Under the pieces are notes generated by a model. The model worked only from the letters and a program-made list of their open reading frames with translations. It was not told the DNA's origin and did not search any database. From Variovorax sp. PAMC26660 (GTDB lineage: Bacteria; Pseudomonadota; Gammaproteobacteria; Burkholderiales; Burkholderiaceae_C): DNA of 64,000 bases. Position 1 is the stretch's first letter, and every line of letters starts with the position of its first letter. Below are positions 45,349-52,915 of this stretch, in pieces. The translations under genes were made by a program, and so were the position numbers. The stretch is taken from positions 2,170,001-2,234,000 of the forward strand of contig NZ_CP060295.1 of NCBI RefSeq assembly GCF_014302995.1, given 5' to 3'.

Positions 45349-46556
45349 TGTGTTTTCTCCGGATTCGTTCGTTCGAGGATGCGGCCTGCTCGGATCACGG
45401 TGCGTTGGCGTCCCCGCGGGCCGATGAGTTCGTGTTCGTCGGTGGCCGCGAGCAGCACCAGGTCGGCCGGGCAACCCGGCGCGATGCGGCCGTCCCAGGC
45501 CAGGCCCAGCGCCCTTGCAGGGCTGACGGTGATGGTGTCGAGCCAGTCGGTGGCCGGCGCCAGGTGCGCCATCTGCACGCCGAGGCCGAAGGTCTCCAGA
45601 AGGTCGTAGCTGCCATAGGGATAGAAGGCGTCCTGCACGTTGTCGGTGGCCAGGCTCGCACGCAAGCCCCATGCCGCCGCCTCGCGGATGCGCGTGATGC
45701 CGCGCGCCACCGGCGTGCGGTCCCATGCGCCCTGCAGGTAGAGATTGGTGGTTGGCAGCGCGATGAGGTGAAGGCCGGCGCCCGCGCACAGCGCGAGCGT
45801 TTCATTGGCGACCGCGTCGTCGTGCATGGCGAGCGAGCAGGCATGGCCGCAAACCACGTGGCCCTTGAAGTCGCGCGCCCGCACCAGTTGCGCGATGCTG
45901 CGCAGCCCGCTGGCCTCCACATCGAGCCCTTCGTCGACATGGAAGTCCAGGCCCAGCCCGTGCTGCTGCGCCAGGTCGAACACGCGGCCGAGCTTGTGCA
46001 CGATGCCGTCGTTGCGATAGACGAAGGCGCCGAGCGTGCCGCTCGCGCGCTTCACCTCGCGCGCAATGCGCTCGCCGGCCGCGAGGTCGGCGAACAGGTC
46101 GAGCGGCGTGAGCGAGACGAACTGCAGTTCGACACGGCCGCGCCATTCCTCGCGCAGCGCCTCGAACACAGGCAGCGCGGCCGGCGGCTCGGCCTGCACC
46201 CAGTCGATGTGCGTGCGCAGTGCGCGCGTGCCCGACTGCCAAGCGTCTTGCAGCGCGCGCGTCATGCGTAGGCGCAGCGACTCGCCGGTCCAAGTGTCGC
46301 GATGCTTGTTCATGCGGTCGATGGCCGTGAACAGGTCGCCCTGCGCCGCGCCCACGTCCTGCACGGTGTAGTTCTTGTCGATGTGCGCGTGGGCCTCGAC
46401 CAGTGCGCTCAGCAAGGTGCCGCGCGCATGCTTCTGTTGGGCGCTCGGCACGATGGAGTCGATGCGGTCGCCGGCCAGCGTGACATCGAACACCTGCGCG
46501 TCGCCGGCGTCGAAGCCTCGCAGCGGCGCCGGAATGCGCAGCGCTTCGAGTTTCAT
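45345..46556 (-). CDS. Cytosine-deaminase-like amidohydrolase
   Basis: A 403-residue metal-dependent hydrolase of the cytosine-deaminase branch. Ligands: HAHIDKN (His-x-His, with IDK typical of cytosine deaminase), His in DFHVDEGLD, His in VVCGHACSL, and Asp in [10 protein letters not shown]. Start at 46556; the frame is open 36 codons further but that part overlaps otnI. It overlaps otnI by 4 bp and RidA by 4 bp. The location downstream of the tetronate genes is not an obvious biochemical fit: it would make more sense with the creatininase/RutR-like operon facing it, so it may act on the same N-heterocycle. Confidence 0.87.
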   Translation of the reverse strand: MKLEALRIPAPLRGFDAGDAQVFDVTLAGDRIDSIVPSAQQKHARGTLLSALVEAHAHIDKNYTVQDVGAAQGDLFTAIDRMNKHRDTWTGESLRLRMTRALQDAWQSGTRALRTHIDWVQAEPPAALPVFEALREEWRGRVELQFVSLTPLDLFADLAAGERIAREVKRASGTLGAFVYRNDGIVHKLGRVFDLAQQHGLGLDFHVDEGLDVEASGLRSIAQLVRARDFKGHVVCGHACSLAMHDDAVANETLALCAGAGLHLIALPTTNLYLQGAWDRTPVARGITRIREAAAWGLRASLATDNVQDAFYPYGSYDLLETFGLGVQMAHLAPATDWLDTITVSPARALGLAWDGRIAPGCPADLVLLAATDEHELIGPRGRQRTVIRAGRILERTNPEKTQ

Positions 46557-47371
46557 GCGCGCTGCCGCCACGCGCGCAGCCAGCCGAGGCCGGCCGAGGT
46601 GCCACCCGGCTCGGAGCCTCGCGCGGGTCGGTACTCGCATCCGACCCAGCCCTGCCAGCCGCATTGCGCCGACACCTCGTCGATCACATCGAACAGGTAG
46701 GGATAGTTCTGCTCGCCGATGTCGGGTTCGTGGCGCTCGGGCACGCCCGCGATCTGCAGGTGGCCGACGCGGCCGGTCGGCAGGTACTTGCGCAACTTCA
46801 TCGCCACGTCGCCTTCGACGATCTGGCAGTGGTACAGGTCCATCTGCACCTTGAGGTTGGGCGCACCGACCGCTTCGACGATCTCGTGCGCATGGTCTTG
46901 CCGGTTGAGGAAGAAGCGCGGAATGTCGCGCGTGTTGATCGGCTCGATGAGCACGTCGCGCCCGGCCTTCGCTGCTTCGGTGGAAGCCCAGCGCAGGTTG
47001 TCGAGATAGACCGCCTGCACGGCTTCGCGCTCCAGGCCCTCAGGCACGAGGCCGGCCATGACGTGGATGCGCGGGCAGTCGAGCGCCACGGCGTAGTCGA
47101 TGGCCTTGGCAATGCCTTCGCGAAACTCGGCGTCGCGGCCCGGCAGGCAGGCGAGGCCACGGTCGCCGCCGTCCCAGTCGCCGGGTGGGCCGTTGAACAG
47201 CACCTGCTTCAGGCCGTTGGCTTGCAACCGGGCCACGATCTCGTTCTGCGGGAACGCATAGGGAAAGAGGTACTCGACGCCCTGGAAGCCGTCTTTCGCG
47301 GCGGCATCGAAGCGGTCGAGGAAAGCAAGCTCCGGATAGAGCATCGAGAGGTTGGCGGCGAATTGGGGCAT
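46553..47371 (-). CDS. otnI: 2-oxo-tetronate isomerase (hydroxypyruvate isomerase family)
   Basis: A 272-residue TIM-barrel protein of the Hyi/OtnI family. Metal-binding acids are in LIEPINTRD (Glu), [13 protein letters not shown] (Asp) and [10 protein letters not shown] (Glu). In the tetronate pathway OtnI interconverts 2-oxo- and 3-oxo-tetronate before phosphorylation. It lies between otnC (12 bp upstream) and the amidohydrolase. Generic hydroxypyruvate isomerase is an alternative, but the neighbours otnC, otnK, denD and ltnD make OtnI much more likely. Confidence 0.9.
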   Translation of the reverse strand: MPQFAANLSMLYPELAFLDRFDAAAKDGFQGVEYLFPYAFPQNEIVARLQANGLKQVLFNGPPGDWDGGDRGLACLPGRDAEFREGIAKAIDYAVALDCPRIHVMAGLVPEGLEREAVQAVYLDNLRWASTEAAKAGRDVLIEPINTRDIPRFFLNRQDHAHEIVEAVGAPNLKVQMDLYHCQIVEGDVAMKLRKYLPTGRVGHLQIAGVPERHEPDIGEQNYPYLFDVIDEVSAQCGWQGWVGCEYRPARGSEPGGTSAGLGWLRAWRQRA

Positions 47372-47383
47372 GGGGTGTTTTTA

Positions 47384-48052
47384 CTACCAGCGCGCGCCGA
47401 AGGTGCGGCGCAGTTCATCGATCTGCGCGGCATCCAGTGGCTCGGGCTTCGTTGTGGCGGTGAGCAGTTGGAGCTTTGCGGTTTCTTCGAGTTCTTCGAG
47501 CACCGACATGGCGGCAGTCGGCGAGTCGTGCCAGACGTTGGGGCCCAGGCGGGTGAGCATCACGGCGCGGATCGGCGTGCCGGCGTTGCCGTGGCGTTCG
47601 ATGGCCTGTGCCACCTGTTCGGCCGCCTCGGGCGCGCCGGGCCGGTGGTACGGAATGACCGGCACGTGGCCGACCTTCATGACGAAGTAAGGCGTGAGTG
47701 CGGGCAGCAGTTCGTTGGCCTGTCGTGGCTTCAACGTGAGCGCAACGCAATGTGTGCTGTGGGTGTGGATCACGCAAGCCGTGTTCGCGTCGAACTTGCG
47801 CGCGGCCGCGTAGATGCGCGTGTGCAATGCGATGGTCTTGCTGGCGCGGTCGCCTCCCGTCTGCTGGCCCAGCGCATCGAGTCTTGCGAGTCGCGCCGGG
47901 TCGAGGAAACCGAGGCATGCATCGGTGGGCGTGATGAGGAAGCCGTCGTCGAGCCGCACGCTGATGTTGCCTGCGGTCGCATGCACGTAGCCGCGTTCGA
48001 ACAGGCTGCGGCCTGTTCGACAGATTTCTTCTCGGGCTTGGGTTTCGTTCAT
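47384..48052 (-). CDS. otnC: 3-oxo-tetronate 4-phosphate decarboxylase (class II aldolase family)
   Basis: A 222-residue class II aldolase/adducin-type protein. The zinc ligands are His-x-His in VIHTHSTHC, with another in the C-terminal part; GYVHATAGNISVRL at about 25-38 is the family opening. It converts 3-oxo-tetronate 4-phosphate to dihydroxyacetone phosphate and CO2. The ATG at 48052 is used; the frame continues 20 codons into repeat element B. In the leftward transcript it follows otnK, from which element B separates it. Confidence 0.9.
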   Translation of the reverse strand: MNETQAREEICRTGRSLFERGYVHATAGNISVRLDDGFLITPTDACLGFLDPARLARLDALGQQTGGDRASKTIALHTRIYAAARKFDANTACVIHTHSTHCVALTLKPRQANELLPALTPYFVMKVGHVPVIPYHRPGAPEAAEQVAQAIERHGNAGTPIRAVMLTRLGPNVWHDSPTAAMSVLEELEETAKLQLLTATTKPEPLDAAQIDELRRTFGARW

Positions 48053-48080
48053 GTCAGTTTTGGGTTTTCCTGTATCGGGA

Positions 48081-48347
48081 GCGCTGAAGTTCAGGGCGCG
48101 TGCGAATGACACCGGGTGCTCCCCTCCGCGAATGTCCCCCGCTTCGCTCCTCCTTTATTTCGCTGCGGGGAACACCCGGTGTCATTCGCACATGGACACA
48201 CTCTGCGTTTTCGGCCGATCAACAAGTGCTCTGAGCGCTCACGTCGATACGGGGCTCTTTTTCGCGAAATAAAGGAGGAGCGAAGCGGGGGACATTCGCG
48301 AAAAAGAGCACCGTGTCGGCGTGAGCGACGCCCTGAATAGCGGCGTC
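48081..48347 (-). mobile_element. Element B: double-hairpin repeat, inverted relative to A and C
   Basis: A 267-bp copy of the same element, in opposite orientation on the plus strand. Hairpins are at 48100-48191 and 48237-48326; the central spacer differs from A and C by several substitutions. Terminal inverted repeats are less exact here (GCGCTGAAGTTCAGGGCG on the left). It lies inside the leftward tetronate operon, between otnK and otnC. In the direction of transcription its hairpins have the same order as in element A. The 334-bp gap (48053-48386) holds nothing else I can identify. Confidence 0.85.
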
Positions 48348-48386
48348 CCAAACCACCACGCATCCAACACACAACGGCTGCAGATG

Positions 48387-49664
48387 TCATCCGAGCACTG
48401 TAAAGGCCTTGGTGAAAAAATCGTCACTGCCAAAGTTGCCGGACTTGAGTGCGATATGCACGCCCGCGCCCTGCGCAGCTTCGGCGCGTGCGTGACACCA
48501 CGGCACGCCAGGATCGATCTGCGGGCCGATCTGCATCTGCACGATGCCCAACGCCTGCACGCACGCGCCCGAGGTTTCGCCGCCGGCCACCACGAGCTGG
48601 CGCACACCCCGGTCAACCAGGCCGCGCGCGATGGCGGCGATGGTGCGTTCGACCATCGCACCGGCTTCGTCCACGCCGAGGCGGCCCTGCACCGATTTCA
48701 CGGCGCCCGCTTCGGCTGTGGAATAGACAAGCACCGGGCCTTTGTCGAGCAACGGTGCGGCCCATGCCAGCGCTTCGGCGGCGACGTCCACGCCCGCCGC
48801 GATGCGCAGCGGATCGATGGCCAGCGCCGCGCCGCCGCGCTGGATGAAGTCGAGCACCTGGCGGTTGGTCGCGAGCGAACAACTGCCGGACACCACCGCC
48901 TTGTGGCCTCCGGCCTCGGGCAGCGCGCTGGCCTGCGACGAAGGCGCGAGGCCGAAATTGGCCGGCAGGCCGATGGCCACACCGGAGCCTGCGGTGACCA
49001 ACGGCATCTTCGCGAACGCAGGGCCCATGCGCAGCAGATCGTCGTTCGACACCGCATCGACGATGGCGATGGACACGCCCTCGCCCCTCAGTTGTTCGAT
49101 GCGCTCCGTGATGGCGGCTGCACCACGCGCCACCACCGCGTGATCGATCAGCCCCACCTTGCGCGTGCACTGCGCCTGCAGCACGCGCACGAGATTCGGG
49201 TCGGTCATCGGCGTGAGCGGGTGGTTCTGCATGCCGCTCTCGTTGAGTAGCACATCGCCCGCGAACAGGTAGCCCTTGAACACGGTGCGCTTGTTGTCGG
49301 GGAAGGCGGGCGTGGCGATGGTGAAGTCGCAGTTCAGCGCGTCCATCAGCGCCTCGGTGACGGGGCCGATGTTGCCCTGCGGCGTGCTGTCGAAGGTGGA
49401 GCAGTACTTGAAGTAGATCTGTTGCGCGCCTTGGGCCTGCAGCCAGCGCAGCGCGTCGAGCGATTGCGCGATGGCCTCGGTCGGTGCAACGGTGCGTGAC
49501 TTGAGCGCGACCACCACCGCATCGACGTCCGCATCGAGCGGCGTGGCCGGCACGCCAATCGCCTGCACCACGCGCATGCCGGCGCGCACGAGGTTGTTGG
49601 CGAGGTCGGTGGCGCCGGTGAAATCGTCGGCGATGCAGCCGAGCAGCAGCTTCTTCTTCGCCAT
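48387..49664 (-). CDS. otnK: 3-oxo-tetronate kinase (DUF1537 family)
   Basis: A 425-residue four-carbon sugar-acid kinase. The N-terminal domain begins LLLGCIADDFTGATDLANNL, the DUF1537 signature, and the C-terminal nucleotide-binding domain ends with VVAGGETSGACVQALG. It phosphorylates 3-oxo-tetronate at O4 with ATP. It is translated 3 bp after denD, and together with denD and ltnD forms the upstream half of the pathway. No odd residues were seen. Confidence 0.92.
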   Translation of the reverse strand: MAKKKLLLGCIADDFTGATDLANNLVRAGMRVVQAIGVPATPLDADVDAVVVALKSRTVAPTEAIAQSLDALRWLQAQGAQQIYFKYCSTFDSTPQGNIGPVTEALMDALNCDFTIATPAFPDNKRTVFKGYLFAGDVLLNESGMQNHPLTPMTDPNLVRVLQAQCTRKVGLIDHAVVARGAAAITERIEQLRGEGVSIAIVDAVSNDDLLRMGPAFAKMPLVTAGSGVAIGLPANFGLAPSSQASALPEAGGHKAVVSGSCSLATNRQVLDFIQRGGAALAIDPLRIAAGVDVAAEALAWAAPLLDKGPVLVYSTAEAGAVKSVQGRLGVDEAGAMVERTIAAIARGLVDRGVRQLVVAGGETSGACVQALGIVQMQIGPQIDPGVPWCHARAEAAQGAGVHIALKSGNFGSDDFFTKAFTVLG

Positions 49665-49667
49665 CGC

Positions 49668-50684
49668 TCAGTCCTTCGCGACGGGCAGCTTCACCGCCTG
49701 CGCGTTCTCGCGGACGTAGTCGCGCAAGATCGCGTCGAAGCTGGCGTCGGCCTTCAGGCCCAGCGCTTCTGCACGCGCCGCGTGAATGCGGCTGGGCCAG
49801 CTCGTGACGATCTTTGCGACGGCGGCATCGGGCTCCCAGTCGATCAGGCCGGTGGCGTCCTTGCCCGCGATGCGTTCGAGCGCCTGCGCCATCTCACGCA
49901 CGGTGGTCGTCAACGCGGGCAGGTTGATGGCGGTGCGAGCGCCCCACTCGGTGGCGCCGGCCGTGGCCGCGCGGATGATGCCTGCGACGGTGTTGCCGGG
50001 CGAAGCCAGCGCGACCGCCGTGTCGGGCGACACGGGGCAGCGCGCGCGTTCGCCGGCCAGCGGCTCGCGCAGCATGCCGCTCAGGAAGCTGGAGGCCGCG
50101 CCGTTGGGCCGGCCGGGGCGCACCGAGACCGTCATGAGCCGCACGTTGCGACCCTGCACGAAGCCCTTGCGCGTGAAGTCGGCCACCAGCTGCTCGCCGA
50201 TGAATTTCTGGATGCCATAGCTGTTCTGCGGCGTCGGCAGCGTGGTGTCTTCGATCACGGCGGGCAGGCGCTGCTCGGGCGAATCGCCGAACACCGCGAC
50301 CGAGCTGGAGAACACGAACACTGGCGCATGGCCGGCGCGGCGACAGGCGTCGAGCAGGGCGCGCGTGGTGTCGAGGTTGCTGCGCATGCCGAGGTCGAAG
50401 TCGGCCTCGCACTCGCCGCTGACGGCCGCCGCGAGATGGAACACCACGTCTGTGCCGGCCAGTGGCAGTGCGCTGTTGCCTGCCTGTTCGTACAGGTCGC
50501 CTTGCACGAACTGGATGCGGGCATCGGCTGCAAGGTCGGCGGGCGGCGGCACGCGGTCGGCCAATGTGATGCGCGAGATGCCCCTGGCCGCGCCGCGTGC
50601 CAGCGCGATGGGACCGCCCGCGAGCAGGGTGCGTGCGAGCCGTGCGCCGAGAAAGCCGCAGCCGCCGGTGATGAGGATGTTCAT
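49668..50684 (-). CDS. denD: D-erythronate dehydrogenase (SDR/epimerase family)
   Basis: A 338-residue extended short-chain dehydrogenase: GGCGFLGARLA near the start binds NAD, and the catalytic Tyr-Lys pair is in NSYGIQKFIGEQLV. It oxidises D-erythronate at C2. Recognition as DenD and not a nucleotide-sugar epimerase relies on family features such as VRPGRPNGAASSFLSGMLRE and on the adjacent otnK and ltnD. It lies between ltnD and otnK. Confidence 0.9.
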   Translation of the reverse strand: MNILITGGCGFLGARLARTLLAGGPIALARGAARGISRITLADRVPPPADLAADARIQFVQGDLYEQAGNSALPLAGTDVVFHLAAAVSGECEADFDLGMRSNLDTTRALLDACRRAGHAPVFVFSSSVAVFGDSPEQRLPAVIEDTTLPTPQNSYGIQKFIGEQLVADFTRKGFVQGRNVRLMTVSVRPGRPNGAASSFLSGMLREPLAGERARCPVSPDTAVALASPGNTVAGIIRAATAGATEWGARTAINLPALTTTVREMAQALERIAGKDATGLIDWEPDAAVAKIVTSWPSRIHAARAEALGLKADASFDAILRDYVRENAQAVKLPVAKD

Positions 50685-50708
50685 GGTGTTGTCTCTTTCC
50701 TTTTTTCT

Positions 50709-51629
50709 TCAGGCTTCTTTTTTCGGGGCGGGCAGTTCGATGCCGGGGAAGATCTTGATGACGGCGCTGTCGTCCTCGCGCGCAAAGCCGGCGGTCGATG
50801 CCTGCATGAACATTTGATGCGCGGTGGACGACAGCGGCAACGGAAACTTGCTGGCCCGTGCCACGTCGAGCACGAGGCCCAAATCCTTCACGAAGATGTC
50901 GACGGCGGACAGCGGCGTGTAGTCGCCCGCGAGCACATGGGCCATGCGGTTCTCGAACATCCAGCTGTTGCCCGCGCTGTGCGTGATGACTTCGTAGAGC
51001 GCGGCCGGGTCCACGCCTTCGCGCAGGCCCAGCGCCATCGCCTCCGCGGCCGCCGCGATGTGCACGCCGGCCAGCAGCTGGTTGATGACCTTGACCTTGC
51101 TGCCCGCACCTGCCGAGTCGCCCAGGCGGTAGACCTTGGCCGCCATCGCGTCGAGCACGGTGCCGGCCTTCGCGTAGGCGGCGGGCGTGCCGGCGGTCAT
51201 CATCGTCATCTGGCCGCTCGCGGCCTTGGCAGCGCCGCCGGAGATGGGTGCATCGAGGTACAGGATGCCTTGAGCGGCGAGGCGTGCTTCGAGGGCGACC
51301 GACCAGTTCGGGTCAACGGTGGAGCACATCACGAACAGGCTGCCGGGTTTCATCGATGCGGCGCAGCCGGACGTGGTGCCGTCGCCGAACAGCACGGAGT
51401 CGGTCTGCTGCGCGTTGACGACGACGCAGATCACGATGTCGCACTGTGCGCCGAGCGCTTCGAGCGTGGCGCAGGCGGTGCCACCTTCGCGGGCAAAGGC
51501 TTCGGCGGCTTCACGGCGCACGTCGAACACATGCGGCGCATGGCCCGCGCGGCGCAGCGATTGCGCCATGCCAGTGCCCATGGCGCCAAGGCCCACAAGG
51601 CCGACGACGGGGGTTTGGGGGGTGGTCAT
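50709..51629 (-). CDS. ltnD: L-threonate dehydrogenase (3-hydroxyisobutyrate dehydrogenase family)
   Basis: A 306-residue beta-hydroxyacid dehydrogenase. NAD binding: LVGLGAMGTGMAQSL near residues 10-24. The substrate loop is DAPISGGAAKAASGQ, and the catalytic lysine is in KVKVINQLLAGVH. It oxidises L-threonate at C2 and opens the leftward tetronate operon, 24 bp before denD. DenD and LtnD together let the cell use both C2 stereo-configurations. Element C occupies most of its 436-bp upstream gap, and the GntR gene beyond is the likely regulator. Confidence 0.88.
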   Translation of the reverse strand: MTTPQTPVVGLVGLGAMGTGMAQSLRRAGHAPHVFDVRREAAEAFAREGGTACATLEALGAQCDIVICVVVNAQQTDSVLFGDGTTSGCAASMKPGSLFVMCSTVDPNWSVALEARLAAQGILYLDAPISGGAAKAASGQMTMMTAGTPAAYAKAGTVLDAMAAKVYRLGDSAGAGSKVKVINQLLAGVHIAAAAEAMALGLREGVDPAALYEVITHSAGNSWMFENRMAHVLAGDYTPLSAVDIFVKDLGLVLDVARASKFPLPLSSTAHQMFMQASTAGFAREDDSAVIKIFPGIELPAPKKEA

Positions 51630-51774
51630 GAGGGAGGTGCTTTCAGGGATTGAAAGAGGGAAACGGTGTTGCCGTGTTTGTCTTTATTTGTCAGGTCATC
51701 ATACAAATATGGGCGCACAGATCAACCCCTGGGATGGGCCCTTTGCTCTTTGATTTGTCGCGTTGTGTTGTGGG

Positions 51775-52043
51775 GCGCTGCTGTTCAGGGCGTCGCTCAC
51801 GCCGACACGGTGCTCTTTTTCGCGAATGTCCCCCGCTTCGCTCCTCCTTTATTTCGCGAAAAAGAGCCCCGTATCGACGTAAGCGCTCAGAGCAGTCGTT
51901 GCTCGCAGGATCAATCAGAGCGTGCCCAAGTGCGAATGACATCGGGTGCTCCCCGCAGCGAAATAAAGGAGGAGCGAAGCGGGGGACATTCGCGGAGGGG
52001 GAGTGCCCGGTGTCATTCGCACGCGCCCCGAACAAAACAGCGC
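51775..52043 (+). mobile_element. Element C: double-hairpin repeat with terminal inverted repeats
   Basis: A 269-bp copy with the same length and orientation as A. Hairpins are at 51795-51884 and 51930-52022, with the core in opposite orientation in the two loops. The left end GCGCTGCTGTTCAGGGCG and right end (complement of GCGCTGTTTTGTTCGGGG) are inverted repeats. It lies between the GntR gene and ltnD, so the ltnD promoter must be inside it or in 51630-51774, where an AT-rich stretch at 51693-51713 (TCATCATACAAATATG) is the best candidate. No gene is seen in this gap. Confidence 0.85.
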
Positions 52044-52065
52044 CTGAATCGCAAAATCCGACAAC

Positions 52066-52845
52066 TCACTTCCCCTCCGGCCAGCCCTTTTCAACAAGCG
52101 GCCGCGCAAGCTGATCCCCCTCCTGCTGCCAAAACGCAGGATCGGCCTGCTCGATACGGCGGATCGCGTTGTCCATGTGCGCCTTGGCCGCTTCGCGCGC
52201 GCCCGTCGCATCACCGGCCTCAATGGCCTCGATGATCAACGCGTGCTCCTGCGCCACCTGGCTTGCAAAGTCGGCACGGCGCGCCTCGTTGGCCCGCGTG
52301 ACGCGCGTGGCGCCATGCAGGAACTGCCGCAGGTACTGCAGCGTGCCGATCAGGAAAGGATTGCGCGCGGCCTCGGCGATGGCGCGGTGAAAACGCACAT
52401 CTTCGTCCGCACCGTTGCCACCGGCCTTCACCGCCGCCTGCAACGCCTTGATGGCCTCGCGGATGCGGCGCAGGTCGGTCTTGCTGCGCCGCTCGGCTGC
52501 CAGCCCGGCCACCTCGGCTTCGAGCGCGCGGCGCAACTCGACCATCTGGATCACCGCTTCGCGCGAGGCCACATGCGGCATCTCGAAGCGCAACGGCTCG
52601 ACCCCGGCGGCGCGCACATACACGCCGCTGCCCTGTCGCGAATCGACCAGCTCCAGCGACTTGAGCCGCGAGACGGCTTCGCGCACGACGGTGCGGCTCA
52701 CGCCGAACTGCGCGGCCAGTGCGGCCTCGGTCGGCAGGCGGTCGCCTTCCGACAGACGCCCGCTGCGCACCTCGGCGGCCAACGCATCGGCCACCTGGTC
52801 GGCCAGGCGGACGGCAGGGGCGAGGGATTGGAAACGTGCGGTCAT
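52066..52845 (-). CDS. GntR-family (FCD subgroup) transcriptional regulator
   Basis: A 259-residue regulator: winged helix at about 12-78 (QVADALAAEVRSGRLSEGDR, LPTEAALAAQFGVSRTVVRE) and an FCD all-helical ligand-binding domain at about 100-235. FCD members typically sense small organic acids. It is directly upstream of the tetronate operon on the same strand, with element C between, and probably controls that operon. The start at 52845 is chosen over an upstream codon because the arginine-rich extension is unlike the family. Confidence 0.9.
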   Translation of the reverse strand: MTARFQSLAPAVRLADQVADALAAEVRSGRLSEGDRLPTEAALAAQFGVSRTVVREAVSRLKSLELVDSRQGSGVYVRAAGVEPLRFEMPHVASREAVIQMVELRRALEAEVAGLAAERRSKTDLRRIREAIKALQAAVKAGGNGADEDVRFHRAIAEAARNPFLIGTLQYLRQFLHGATRVTRANEARRADFASQVAQEHALIIEAIEAGDATGAREAAKAHMDNAIRRIEQADPAFWQQEGDQLARPLVEKGWPEGK

Positions 52846-52915
52846 GGACGCGGGGAGCGGTGGGGCCTGCGACTCTAACGCAGGCCTTCGCACCATGCCC
52901 TCGCACCGCGCGGGA

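Noticed and set aside
41082..52043. CRISPR-like arrangement of repeats
   Set aside because: Only three copies, 270 bp each, several kb apart, with genes between them. This is not a CRISPR array.
51650..52114. Open frames inside the repeat elements, with translations such as FANVPRFAPPLF
   Set aside because: The same peptide appears wherever the element occurs because the core is repeated; frames end at hairpin borders and lack ribosome-binding sites with proper context. They are treated as non-coding.
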